Assembly (NCBI GenBank): GCA_002716125.1
Contig: PAZH01000041.1
Coordinates: forward strand, 1-55,687
Length of the DNA: 55,687 nt
Direction of reading: 5' to 3'
Origin: Rhodospirillaceae bacterium
GTDB lineage: Bacteria > Pseudomonadota > Alphaproteobacteria > UBA8366
Shown here piece after piece: positions 8,461-16,433 of this stretch (positions are counted from its first letter, which is position 1; each line of letters begins with the position of its first letter). The notes beneath the pieces are model-generated. The model worked only from the letters and a program-made list of their open reading frames with translations. It was not told the DNA's origin and did not search any database. The position numbers and the translations under genes were made by a program.

Positions 8461-9377
8461 TCCAGCACGGTGATCTCAGGTACTTTCGCGCGAACCACAT
8501 TGCGAATCAACGCGGCCAATTCCGAAAATTCGCCATTTCGGCTCGACCATTTGCGCCAGACAATACCGATCGTCCGGCTTGGCTGCGCGCCCGCAATCGG
8601 CCTCGTAATCACCTGTTCGTCGGCCTGCATTTCCTGGCGAACATACAGCGCCGGCAAAAAGGATAGTCCCATACCCATCGCGACCATCTGGCGGAGAGTG
8701 TCGAGGCTCGTGCCTTCATATTCATGCGACAGAGTCGCGCCGTATTGATTGCAGAGATTCCGCACCTGCTCATGCAACCGGTGGCCCGGCTCAAGCGCCA
8801 AGACCGTTTCGCCGTTGAGATCCGTCCGTTCGACGACCGGCTTGTCCTTCACCTTGTGATCCGATGGGGCTGCAAGTAGGAGCGGCTCTCGAAAGACCGG
8901 CTCGCAGGCCAGATCGGCTTCCTGAACAGGGAGCGGAAAAAGCAGCAAGTCCAACTTACCTTCTTCCAGAGAATTCAATAGCTCCTGCGGGAACGCTTCG
9001 CGAATATAGAGTTTTAACTCGGGGTAGGTTTCGTGAATTTCCGGCAGAATCTGCGGCAACAGATAAGGCCTGAGACTGTGTAAGATGCCGAGCCGCAGGG
9101 TATCTGTGAACAGGTATTTTCCGTGCTTTGCGATCTCGACGATACTATCGACATCCTTCAAGACAAGGCGTGCAAGGGAGACGATCCTATCGCCAACCGG
9201 CGTCATGACGACACCGCTTCTGCTCCTTTCAACAAGTTGCACGGATAACCGTTCCTCTAGTTCGCGGAGTTGCGCGCTCAAAGTCGGTTGCGTGACATGG
9301 CATTGCTCCGCCGCGCGGCGGAAATGCAATGTGTCAGCGACCGCAACGAGATACCTAAATTGCTTTAACGTCGGCAT
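8457..9377 (-). CDS. OxyR-like LysR regulator lacking the peroxidatic Cys
   Basis: A 306-residue LysR-type regulator with an N-terminal winged HTH (CHVTQPTLSAQLRELEERL at about 26-44) and a co-inducer domain closest to OxyR: LEPGHRLHEQVRNLC followed by TSLDTLRQMVAMGMGLSFLPALYV. Where Escherichia coli OxyR has the peroxide-reactive Cys199 (GHCLRDQ), this protein has Arg200; the resolving Cys208 equivalent (Cys209) is kept. A classical thiol-disulfide peroxide switch is therefore unlikely. The gene is divergent from nhaA-sbtA-sbtB with an AT-rich gap containing an ATAG-N7-CTAT palindrome, so it probably controls that operon and itself. Confidence 0.9.
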   Translation of the reverse strand: MPTLKQFRYLVAVADTLHFRRAAEQCHVTQPTLSAQLRELEERLSVQLVERSRSGVVMTPVGDRIVSLARLVLKDVDSIVEIAKHGKYLFTDTLRLGILHSLRPYLLPQILPEIHETYPELKLYIREAFPQELLNSLEEGKLDLLLFPLPVQEADLACEPVFREPLLLAAPSDHKVKDKPVVERTDLNGETVLALEPGHRLHEQVRNLCNQYGATLSHEYEGTSLDTLRQMVAMGMGLSFLPALYVRQEMQADEQVITRPIAGAQPSRTIGIVWRKWSSRNGEFSELAALIRNVVRAKVPEITVLD

Positions 9378-9473
9378 TTTCAGCCCTTTCGTTCGGCGTC
9401 GTCCTTTTCCAGAACGCAGCGAAGATACATCCCTCTAAATGACAAATAAGAAAACCTGAAGCTTATCTCAATA

Positions 9474-9506
9474 TTGATAGTTATTTTCTATTAATAGATT
9501 TTATCT
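9474..9506. promoter_or_regulatory. Putative LysR/OxyR-type operator
   Basis: The AT-rich gap between the divergent regulator gene (start 9377) and nhaA contains ATAG-TTATTTT-CTAT (9477-9491). That matches the tetranucleotide spacing of one half of an OxyR box (ATAG-N7-CTAT). It is followed by a further ATAG (9494-9497) and a small AGAT-TTT-ATCT palindrome (9496-9506). The full four-part OxyR consensus is not present. Position and symmetry fit a binding site for the adjacent regulator; this is inference. Confidence 0.5.
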
Positions 9507-9625
9507 TTCTTATTGGTAATTTTGTTCGACCTTTCCGATCTGAAGCCCAAGCGGCACGTTTGATGTTCTCCCGGAGAGCACGCCAATCGGCCGCAATGGG
9601 TGGACAGTCAGACGGAACTCAGTTT

Positions 9626-10840
9626 ATGGCGACTACATTTTTGGCGCGTCTCTCGAAGTTAACGCACCACGAGGCGGCGGGCGGCGTTCTTCTAATGATG
9701 GCCGCAGCGTTCGCGCTCTTGCTCGATAACTCCCCGCTCGCCTGGCTCTACGACCGCCTACTTTCCACGCCTGTGGTGGTACAAATCGGCGCCCTCGCCA
9801 TCGATAAGCCCCTGCTCTTGTGGATCAACGACGGTTTGATGGCGGTCTTCTTCTTTCTTGTCGGCCTTGAAATCAAACGCGAGCTGTTGGAAGGCGAACT
9901 CTCTTCTTGGCGGAAAGCCTCGCTACCCGCCTTGGCGGCAATCGGCGGCATGATGGTCCCGGCATTGTTCTACGCGTTCTTAAACTGGGACGATCCCATC
10001 GCGTTGCGCGGCTGGGCCATACCGGCCGCGACCGACATTGCGTTCGCTTTGGGCATTCTGGCGCTCCTGGGAAGCCGCGTGCCGATGTCCTTAAAGATCT
10101 TCCTACTCGCACTGGCAATCATCGATGATCTCGGCGCGATTGTAATCATCGCTGCGTTCTATACGGCGGATATCTCGCTTATTTCGCTTTCGATCGGTCT
10201 CATTGGTGCGGCCATTCTCCTCGTCATGAATTTGACCGGCGTCACGCGGACCAGCTTCTACCTGATCGTCGGTATCATTATGTGGGTTTGCGTTTTAAAG
10301 TCCGGCGTGCACGCCACATTGGCCGGCGTAATCATCGCGCTCACCATCCCGCTTCGCGCGAAGGACGCGACCGGACTCTCACCGCTGCACAAGCTCGAGA
10401 AGTCGTTGCACCCATACGTCATGTTTGGTGTCGTACCGATTTTCGCATTCGCCAATGCCGGTGTATCCCTTATCGGATTGTCTCTGAGCGATCTCCTCGC
10501 ACCGATCCCCCTCGGAATTGCACTCGGCCTGTTTATCGGTAAACAAATCGGTGTCTTCGGGTTCGCGTGGCTCGGTGTCAAACTCCGCCTCTGCCACCTG
10601 CCGCAGGATATGAATTGGGCGCAGGTTTACGGTGCATCCATGCTCGCCGGAATCGGATTTACGATGAGCCTCTTCATCGGAACACTTGCGTTTGCCGACC
10701 CTGAGCATGCAAGCGCAGTACGGATTGGCGTTCTCACCGGTTCCACGCTCTCCGCGGTCTTCGGATACCTTGTCCTTCGTTGGGCAACGCGATCGACGCC
10801 GCAGTCGGAAGTCGGTTTATCCTCCGGCAGGGCCGGTTAG
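9626..10840 (+). CDS. nhaA: Na+/H+ antiporter NhaA
   Basis: An inner-membrane Na+(Li+)/H+ antiporter of about 404 residues. Diagnostic motifs are LLLWINDGLMAVFFFLVGLE near residue 64 (LEIKRELLEGEL follows), ATDIAFALGIL with the Asp133 equivalent at 137, and AIIDDLGAIVII with the essential Asp-Asp pair (163/164 in E. coli) at 167-168. I prefer ATG 9626, which gives an N-terminus like the E. coli protein; ATGs at 9560, 9563 and 9596 add up to 22 residues. It is first in a tight run with sbtA (6-base gap) and sbtB, suggesting that NhaA rebuilds the Na+ gradient used by the bicarbonate carrier. Confidence 0.96.
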   Translation: MATTFLARLSKLTHHEAAGGVLLMMAAAFALLLDNSPLAWLYDRLLSTPVVVQIGALAIDKPLLLWINDGLMAVFFFLVGLEIKRELLEGELSSWRKASLPALAAIGGMMVPALFYAFLNWDDPIALRGWAIPAATDIAFALGILALLGSRVPMSLKIFLLALAIIDDLGAIVIIAAFYTADISLISLSIGLIGAAILLVMNLTGVTRTSFYLIVGIIMWVCVLKSGVHATLAGVIIALTIPLRAKDATGLSPLHKLEKSLHPYVMFGVVPIFAFANAGVSLIGLSLSDLLAPIPLGIALGLFIGKQIGVFGFAWLGVKLRLCHLPQDMNWAQVYGASMLAGIGFTMSLFIGTLAFADPEHASAVRIGVLTGSTLSAVFGYLVLRWATRSTPQSEVGLSSGRAG

Positions 10841-10846
10841 TCAGTC

Positions 10847-11821
10847 ATGGAACAAATTATCGCTCTCGCGCTGGAAAACCTGCGCTCGCCCATGGTCCTG
10901 TTCTTCATCCTTGGGGTTGGTGCCGCAATTCTTCGTTCGAATTTAGAAATCCCACAAGCGATTGCACGCGGTCTGGCAATTTTCTTGATGCTGGCCATCG
11001 GTTTCAAAGGCGGTGCCGCCGTTGCGCTTCACGGACCAGACCTGCGTCTTGTCTTTACGCTGTTATCGGCCGCCGCGCTTAGCCTACTGTTTCCGCTGTT
11101 TGCAAATGCCTTACTTAGAAGGTTTGCCGCCGTCCCGAGCATCGACGCGGCGGCGATTGCAGCACACTATGGGTCAATCAGTGTTGTGACTTTAGCCGTC
11201 GCAATACAGGCCCTGACGGAACTCGGATTAGATTACGAAGGTTATATCGTCGCCGCGGCGGCGGTTATGGAATTCCCCGCCATCGTATCTGGGCTTTGGC
11301 TCGCCTACAGATATGCGAAAGCGGGTTCGTCAGATACATCCAACACACTGCGGCATGTTGCATTAAACAGCTCGATCGTCGTCCTCGTCGGTTCTTTCAC
11401 AATTGGATGGGTTTCCGGCGAGAAAGGACTGGCAGAGATCAGCCCGTTCATCGTGGACCCGTTCAAAGGCGTACTCTGCCTTTTCCTGCTGGATATGGGA
11501 TTGGTCGCCGGGCGAGGATTGAGCGAGCGGGGTCGGATTATCGGCCCGAAAACCATCATACTTGCTATCGTTCTCCCGCTTTGTTCTGCGGCGATCGCCG
11601 CGGTTCTCACCCGCCTTCTTGGCCTTTCCATCGGCGGAAGCGCCCTCTTCATCACGCTCGCCGCAAGCGCCTCCTATATAGCGGTTCCGGCCGCGATGCG
11701 ATTGGCGCTACCGGACGCTCGGCCCTCGCTTTATCTTACGATGACGCTCGGCATTACATTCCCATTCAATCTGATGCTCGGAATTCCCCTCTACATCGCC
11801 CTCGCCCAGCGAATTCACTAA
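10847..11821 (+). CDS. sbtA: SbtA-type Na+/bicarbonate symporter
   Basis: A 324-residue polytopic membrane protein with two inverted halves, as in the SbtA family of cyanobacterial Na+-dependent HCO3- transporters. Shared landmarks are the N-terminal LRSPMVLFFILG, the IGFKGGAAVA turn, HYGSISVVTLAVAIQAL (SVSGSTMAAAL in Synechocystis) and the second-half FITLAASASYIAVPAAMRLALP followed by LGITFPFNLMLGIPLYI. The hydrophilic middle linker present in Synechocystis SbtA is much shorter here. It is flanked by nhaA and an SbtB-like gene. The family assignment is firm; bicarbonate as the substrate in this organism is inferred. Confidence 0.85.
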   Translation: MEQIIALALENLRSPMVLFFILGVGAAILRSNLEIPQAIARGLAIFLMLAIGFKGGAAVALHGPDLRLVFTLLSAAALSLLFPLFANALLRRFAAVPSIDAAAIAAHYGSISVVTLAVAIQALTELGLDYEGYIVAAAAVMEFPAIVSGLWLAYRYAKAGSSDTSNTLRHVALNSSIVVLVGSFTIGWVSGEKGLAEISPFIVDPFKGVLCLFLLDMGLVAGRGLSERGRIIGPKTIILAIVLPLCSAAIAAVLTRLLGLSIGGSALFITLAASASYIAVPAAMRLALPDARPSLYLTMTLGITFPFNLMLGIPLYIALAQRIH

Positions 11822-11832
11822 GGGATCAAACG

Positions 11833-12144
11833 ATGGAAACTCACACGAAAAAACGAATCGAAGTGATTGCGGAGACTCCGATCGAGCGCCGCCTCGTCGA
11901 CTTGCTGAGCGAACTCGACGTACAGGGTTATACGATCTTCCCCGCCATCGGCGGACGCGGTCGCGATGGCGTTTGGCGACGCGAAGGGCTGGTGGGACAC
12001 GCGGAGCAAATGTTCATGTTGGTCTGCATCGTCGACCCCGGCAGGGCATCCAAAATCGTCGAAGCCATCTATGAGCTGATTTCGGACCGGATTGGCATTG
12101 TCTCCACCGCGGACGTCGAGGTCATCCGAAGCGATATCTTTTGA
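11833..12144 (+). CDS. sbtB: SbtB-like PII-family signalling protein
   Basis: A 103-residue PII-like protein 11 bases after sbtA. The ferredoxin-like core (KKRIEVIAETPIERRLVDLL, then MFMLVCIVDPGRASKIVEAI and the last strand STADVEVIRSDIF) and a Gly/Arg-rich T-loop (GGRGRDGVWRREG, about 40-52) match SbtB, which in cyanobacteria binds adenine nucleotides including cAMP and gates SbtA. The C-terminal Cys-containing redox loop of cyanobacterial SbtB is absent; the protein stops right after the last strand. It is too divergent for a GlnB/GlnK (no PII uridylylation-site Tyr context). Its role is presumably to control SbtA by carbon or energy state. Confidence 0.85.
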   Translation: METHTKKRIEVIAETPIERRLVDLLSELDVQGYTIFPAIGGRGRDGVWRREGLVGHAEQMFMLVCIVDPGRASKIVEAIYELISDRIGIVSTADVEVIRSDIF

Positions 12145-12192
12145 CGAAGCAATAAAAAGCGCGGATTTGAAAGGATTTTTCGATTTATTGTT

Positions 12193-12222
12193 TTGTATAA
12201 CAGGAACCCAATTTCTTATACT
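12193..12222 (+). promoter_or_regulatory. Putative sigma70 promoter for purEK
   Basis: TTGTAT (12193-12198) and TATACT (12217-12222) are separated by 18 bases in the AT-rich gap after sbtB and lie 46 bases before the GTG start of purE. The match to -35/-10 consensus is good, so purEK probably has its own promoter in addition to any read-through from nhaA-sbtAB. Confidence 0.45.
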
Positions 12223-12267
12223 GCGCCGACAATCCGTAAAGCTTCAATTCAGAATGGGTCCAGTATC

Positions 12268-12816
12268 GTGGAGACTCCCAAATCCGGCACTAATCTCGGA
12301 TCGCAATCGACCGATCCCGCCGCCAGCCCAAAGGTGGCGGTGGTAATGGGCAGTCAATCCGACTGGTCTACAATGAGCGAGACGGTTGCCATACTCGATC
12401 AACTCCAAGTGCCCTCGAAAACAAGAATCGTCTCCGCACACCGAACGCCCGACCGGCTTTATGATTTCGCCAAGAACGCACAATCCGAAGGCATCCAAGT
12501 GATCATCGCCGGCGCCGGAGGTGCGGCGCATTTACCGGGCATGGTCGCCGCCATGACCGAATTGCCGGTTCTCGCCGTGCCTGTAAAATCTTCAAGCCTA
12601 AACGGCCTCGACAGCCTTCTTTCAATCGTGCAGATGCCCGGTGGTGTGCCGGTCGGGACGCTGGCCATTGGCCCGGCTGGTGCGAAGAACGCGGCGCTGC
12701 TCGCCTGCCAAATCCTCGCGATCAACGATGACGAATTGAGAGACAGAGTCGTGGCGTGGCGCGCACAACAAACAGAGACCGTTGCGGACATGCCGGTGGA
12801 ATTGACCGCAGGATGA
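12268..12816 (+). CDS. purE: N5-CAIR mutase PurE
   Basis: Class I PurE, which converts N5-carboxyaminoimidazole ribonucleotide to CAIR in purine synthesis. The N-terminal [20 protein letters not shown] and [12 protein letters not shown] motifs hold the nucleotide- and substrate-binding residues and the catalytic His. GTG 12268 is chosen because it gives 182 residues, close to the family length; the frame is open to TTG 12193 but that would put the -10 box inside the gene. About 25 extra N-terminal residues precede the conserved core. The stop overlaps the purK start in ATGA. Confidence 0.93.
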   Translation: METPKSGTNLGSQSTDPAASPKVAVVMGSQSDWSTMSETVAILDQLQVPSKTRIVSAHRTPDRLYDFAKNAQSEGIQVIIAGAGGAAHLPGMVAAMTELPVLAVPVKSSSLNGLDSLLSIVQMPGGVPVGTLAIGPAGAKNAALLACQILAINDDELRDRVVAWRAQQTETVADMPVELTAG

Positions 12817-13943
12817 GCGATAAGACGACGCAGGGAAACGTTTGCCTCACACCCGGAGCGGTCGTCGGCATTGTCGGCGGCGGACAACTCGGGCGTATGA
12901 TGGCGATTGCCGCCAGCCGTCTCGGTTTCTTCACGGCCGTTCTGTCCCCGGACGTCAATGCACCTGCAGTTCAGGTATCGCATCGACACATCCAGGGCGA
13001 GTACGATAATCGTCGCGCACTTTCCGAACTAACGGAGCGTGCGGATGTGGTGACCTATGAACTTGAGCAAATTCCGCTCGAAGGTATGCAGTGGGTCGCG
13101 GAAAACGCTTACCTGGCGCCGAACATTCATGCGCTGGACGTCTCTCAAGATCGCGTGAAAGAGAAAGCGTTTCTCAATTCAAACGGTGTCCCGACTACGG
13201 CGTGGAAAGAATGCCGAAACGTCGCTGACGTCGAAACGGCTTTATCCGAGTTCGCCTGCGACAGCATCCTAAAAGTCGCATTCGGCGGTTACGACGGAAA
13301 GGGCCAGGCAAAAATCCTCAGAGACGCCGGCGCATCCGATATAGCGGAAATCTGGGACCGACTTTCGCATGGCCAAGAGATGGTCACGATCCTGGAAGCC
13401 ACGGTTGATTTCGATTGTGAGATCTCCGTCGTCGTGGCCCGGGATAAAGCCGGCAATGTCGTGCCATACGATCCGGTCCGGAACCATCACGAGAACCATA
13501 TCCTTGCAACGACAATCGTGCCGGCGGGTATTGATCCCGCTATCGGGGAGAAGGCCCAAACCCTCGCGAAGACTGTCGCAAGCGCCCTTGAATATGTCGG
13601 CGTGATGTGCCTCGAGATGTTTGTCACAACGGATGGCGAGCTCTTGGCGAACGAGATCGCCCCGAGACCGCACAACTCCGGTCATTGGACACTCGACGCC
13701 TGTTTTACGGATCAATTCGAACAGCATATCCGCGCCATCTGTGGTCTACCGCTCGGCAGCGGTCAACGGTTCGCTGATGCGACGATGCAGAATATTCTGG
13801 GTACGGAGCGCGAGAAAGTCGGACTGCATTTCCCAAACCACAATGCGCGGGTTCATTTATACGGTAAAGAAGAATGGCGCCCGGGACGTAAGATGGGACA
13901 CGTTACGATCCTCGATAGGCTTCTCTGCGACCCGGCGGCCTAA
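12813..13943 (+). CDS. purK: N5-CAIR synthetase PurK
   Basis: ATP-grasp ligase of 376 residues that carboxylates AIR with ATP and bicarbonate to N5-CAIR, the substrate of PurE. Visible are the N-terminal [33 protein letters not shown], the Gly-rich [15 protein letters not shown] loop, and [13 protein letters not shown] with the metal-binding acidic residues. ATG 12813 overlaps the purE stop, so the two are coupled. Its use of HCO3- makes the neighbouring sbtAB genes notable. The 3' end faces a 372-base gap that holds only a possible small gene and a hairpin. Confidence 0.96.
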   Translation: MSDKTTQGNVCLTPGAVVGIVGGGQLGRMMAIAASRLGFFTAVLSPDVNAPAVQVSHRHIQGEYDNRRALSELTERADVVTYELEQIPLEGMQWVAENAYLAPNIHALDVSQDRVKEKAFLNSNGVPTTAWKECRNVADVETALSEFACDSILKVAFGGYDGKGQAKILRDAGASDIAEIWDRLSHGQEMVTILEATVDFDCEISVVVARDKAGNVVPYDPVRNHHENHILATTIVPAGIDPAIGEKAQTLAKTVASALEYVGVMCLEMFVTTDGELLANEIAPRPHNSGHWTLDACFTDQFEQHIRAICGLPLGSGQRFADATMQNILGTEREKVGLHFPNHNARVHLYGKEEWRPGRKMGHVTILDRLLCDPAA

Positions 13944-13966
13944 GTCCCCTAGAGATTGAGACGTCG

Positions 13967-14165
13967 TCAGACCGAAACGTCCACAAGACACCCCCCTGAA
14001 CGGGTTGGCGAGGAAGATTTCCTGCTCGACGATTCGCTCTACCTGATCGGGTTCTCGCCGCTTGATATTCGCGTCGCTATCGACCGCGTTGACTGCGGTT
14101 ACAACACGTGGCGGCGTCGTAAGACGCGTCACGCCGCTTACACTTGCGATTGCGTCGAAATCCAT
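13967..14165 (-). pseudogene. Possible small gene with a G6 frameshift
   Basis: This lies in the 372-base gap between purK and the aminotransferase gene. On the minus strand, ATG 14165 is preceded by GAGGGAACCGAA and opens MDFDAIASVSGVTRL, then a charged stretch DQVERIVEQEIFLANPF that looks protein-like. At a G6 run (plus-strand C6, 13991-13996) the zero frame runs on antisense into purK. Dropping one G gives a short natural ending (CLVDVSV and TGA at 13967-13969) and a peptide of about 65 residues. I do not recognise a family. It may be real with an assembly indel, a relic, or chance; plus-strand frames here look like shadows. Confidence 0.3.
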
Positions 14166-14266
14166 TTCGGTTCCCTCATATTAAGGCTCGACCAAACCGG
14201 AATATCTCTCCGGTCCCTTAACCAAATGAGGGTTTAGCCCCAGATCCGCCAATAGTTAACGAAACC

Positions 14267-14295
14267 GAGAATGATTGAGTTTTTCAATCATTCTC
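14267..14295 (-). terminator. Perfect 12-bp hairpin, probable terminator
   Basis: GAGAATGATTGA (14267-14278) pairs perfectly with TCAATCATTCTC (14284-14295) around a GTTTT loop. It sits 20 bases past the stop of the minus-strand aminotransferase gene. The U-run after the stem is weak on either strand, so it may work as an mRNA 3'-end stabiliser rather than a strong intrinsic terminator. Confidence 0.5.
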
Positions 14296-14315
14296 TGGGC
14301 GACTTACCGCAATCT

Positions 14316-15611
14316 TTAGCTCTTCGCTAAGCCTTCGATGACTGTGTCGATCAAATACTGGACATCGTCCCATGTGTTTACCGTCGAGAGACACAGCAAG
14401 CCATAAGGCGCAATGTAGATGCCGGCGTTCAACAGATGATGATGAAGTGCCAGCATCCGATCCGCTTCCTCGGGCTTCGGATAAACGGATTGGTAGCTGT
14501 TCATCGGTCTATCGGTCAGATGAAGGCGCATCAACGACCCCTGACCCGAGACCTGCGCGGTGACCCCGGCGCGCTTGAACGCCTCATTGAATTCGTTACG
14601 GCCGCGCTCACCCATCTCGTTGAGCCTGTCAAAAGCATCCCGTGTCATCTCCTTCATCGTCGCCATACCGGCGACCATCGTCACGGGATTAGCATTGAAG
14701 GTCCCGCCATGCGGCAGACCGCCACCTTCTTCGAAGACCGCCATGACGTCGCTCCGCCCCGCAACGGCACCGACGGGGAAACCGCCGCCGATAATTTTAC
14801 CGAGTGCTGTTAAATCGGGCGTTACGCCGTGCACGCCTTGGGCGCCTTCGTATCCTAACCGAAATGCGATCACTTCATCGAAAATGAGCATGACATCGTT
14901 TGCTTGGCAAAAATCCACCAGCATCTCGAAATAAGCCTTCGTCGGCGAAATCATTCCGACCCGGCTCGATACTGGGTCATACACGACCGCCGCAAGGTCG
15001 CCGGCATTGCGCTTCAAGAGCTGCTCCGCCGCGACTTCGTCGTGATATGGCACGACGACGACTTCATCGAGCACGCCCTGCGGTGTCCCTTTCGAGTACG
15101 CTTTCGCAACCGGCTCGTTCTGCCCCCAATCTTCCGGACCTGTACTGAGACTGACTTCCGCGAAGTCGTAGCTGCCGTGATATGCGCCCTCGCATTTCGC
15201 GATCTTCGGCCGGCCTGTAAAAGCGCGCGCCGCCTTGATCGCATTCATCACCGCTTCGCTGCCGGAATTGCAAAAGCGGATCTTGTCGAAACCCGGAACG
15301 CGTCCGCAAATCAATTCCGCATGCTCGATTTCTTGGACTGTGCCGAAGGAATAAGCCGTGCCCAAAGAAAGCTGCTTCGTCACGGCTTCGGTCACCGCCG
15401 GGCAAGCGTGGCCGTGGATCAGCGACGTATAGTTATTGATGAAGTCGAGATAAGCATTTCCGTCGACATCAAAGACCTTACTGCCCGCACCATGGGTGAG
15501 ATAAATTGGATGCGGTTTCAGCTCGATCGTCGAACGACTGTTACCGCCAGGCAGGACCGCTTTCGCACGTTCGAAGTTCTTTGCCGATTGTGAGTTCAGG
15601 TCGGGGTACAT
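14316..15611 (-). CDS. Class III aminotransferase, GSA-aminomutase-like
   Basis: A 431-residue PLP enzyme of the glutamate-1-semialdehyde 2,1-aminomutase-like branch of class III aminotransferases. The N-terminal AKAVLPGGNSRST, RFCNSGSEAVMNAIKAARA (cofactor phosphate), LIFDEVIAFR (Asp245 to the pyridine N) and ALGKIIGGGFPVGA with Schiff-base Lys272 are intact. True HemL usually has a more conserved active-site surround and sits with tetrapyrrole genes, so this is probably a catabolic aminotransferase or aminomutase of unknown substrate. It is divergent from the crotonase gene at 15708. A perfect hairpin follows the stop. Confidence 0.88.
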   Translation of the reverse strand: MYPDLNSQSAKNFERAKAVLPGGNSRSTIELKPHPIYLTHGAGSKVFDVDGNAYLDFINNYTSLIHGHACPAVTEAVTKQLSLGTAYSFGTVQEIEHAELICGRVPGFDKIRFCNSGSEAVMNAIKAARAFTGRPKIAKCEGAYHGSYDFAEVSLSTGPEDWGQNEPVAKAYSKGTPQGVLDEVVVVPYHDEVAAEQLLKRNAGDLAAVVYDPVSSRVGMISPTKAYFEMLVDFCQANDVMLIFDEVIAFRLGYEGAQGVHGVTPDLTALGKIIGGGFPVGAVAGRSDVMAVFEEGGGLPHGGTFNANPVTMVAGMATMKEMTRDAFDRLNEMGERGRNEFNEAFKRAGVTAQVSGQGSLMRLHLTDRPMNSYQSVYPKPEEADRMLALHHHLLNAGIYIAPYGLLCLSTVNTWDDVQYLIDTVIEGLAKS

Positions 15612-15707
15612 GATTGTTGTTCCTTAGGCCTTTTGCGCGCCGCATTCGCGGCTATGTTCATTTCAACATTATGGCTCACGCGGGAAAAGCACAGGGAGAA
15701 AATCGCC

Positions 15708-16433
15708 ATGACCGAAGGATTTATGACGAAGCGCGAAGGCGCCTTCTTACACGTCACGATCGACCGCGCAGACGAAGGCAATCGCGTTACCGACCCGATG
15801 CTCGACGGTTTGGCGGCCATCGTCGACGACGCATCTTCCGACCCCGATCTCAAGGGGATCGTGTTGCGGGGAGCGGGGGCCGATTTTTGTCATGGCCGTG
15901 TCCAAGGTACGCCGCCGCCCGAAGGCAAGCCGAACAACGCGTTCGAAATCCACGAGCGCGTAATGTCCCGGATTCTAGGCGTTTACGCCGCGTTCCGCCG
16001 TTGCCCGGCGCCGATTATCGCCGTCGTACAGGGCAAGGCACTCGGCTTCGGTTGCGCGCTCGTCGGCGGCGCCGATATCGCCATCGCCGGCCGCGGTGCT
16101 ACGTTTGCGCTGACAGAGATGCCACACGGCACTGCCCCGACTTTGGCGCTATCCGCGCTTTCTCACGTCGCGCCGAAGACCTTGATGGACATGGTTCTGA
16201 CGGTTGAAGAGCATGACGCGGAACATGCGCTTGCCTCGGGAATTGTCAGCCGCCTCGTCGACGATAGCGAATTGGAAAGTACCGCGGCACGTATTTTAGA
16301 GACGCTCGGCGGATTCGATAAGACCAACATCTCGACCTGTAAGCGCTTTATCCAGCGCGGGTTGACCCTCGATCCGGACACTATGTCCGATCTTGCCGGA
16401 TACACGTTGGCGACAGTGCGATCGCGCGGCTAA
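15708..16433 (+). CDS. Crotonase-family protein, one catalytic Glu missing
   Basis: A 241-residue enoyl-CoA hydratase/isomerase superfamily member. ATG 15708 with GGGAG nearby is preferred over ATG 15633. The oxyanion loops GIVLRGAGADFCHG and QGKALGFGCALVGGADIAIA are there. Aligned to rat mitochondrial hydratase, Glu144 (GGGCEL) is Ala here (GFGCAL), while Glu164 is kept (FALTEMPHG). Loss of one of the two acid/base Glu argues against a plain hydratase and for an isomerase, decarboxylase, hydrolase or similar. It converges on the DUF924 gene with a 4-base overlap. CoA substrate unknown. Confidence 0.85.
   Translation: MTEGFMTKREGAFLHVTIDRADEGNRVTDPMLDGLAAIVDDASSDPDLKGIVLRGAGADFCHGRVQGTPPPEGKPNNAFEIHERVMSRILGVYAAFRRCPAPIIAVVQGKALGFGCALVGGADIAIAGRGATFALTEMPHGTAPTLALSALSHVAPKTLMDMVLTVEEHDAEHALASGIVSRLVDDSELESTAARILETLGGFDKTNISTCKRFIQRGLTLDPDTMSDLAGYTLATVRSRG

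Noticed and set aside
8457..9377. Functional peroxide sensor OxyR
   Set aside because: The peroxidatic Cys is Arg, so the standard switch cannot form.
13956..14237. 93-codon plus-strand frame in the purK-aminotransferase gap
   Set aside because: No ribosome site and a shadow-like Arg-rich composition; the minus-strand reading is more protein-like.
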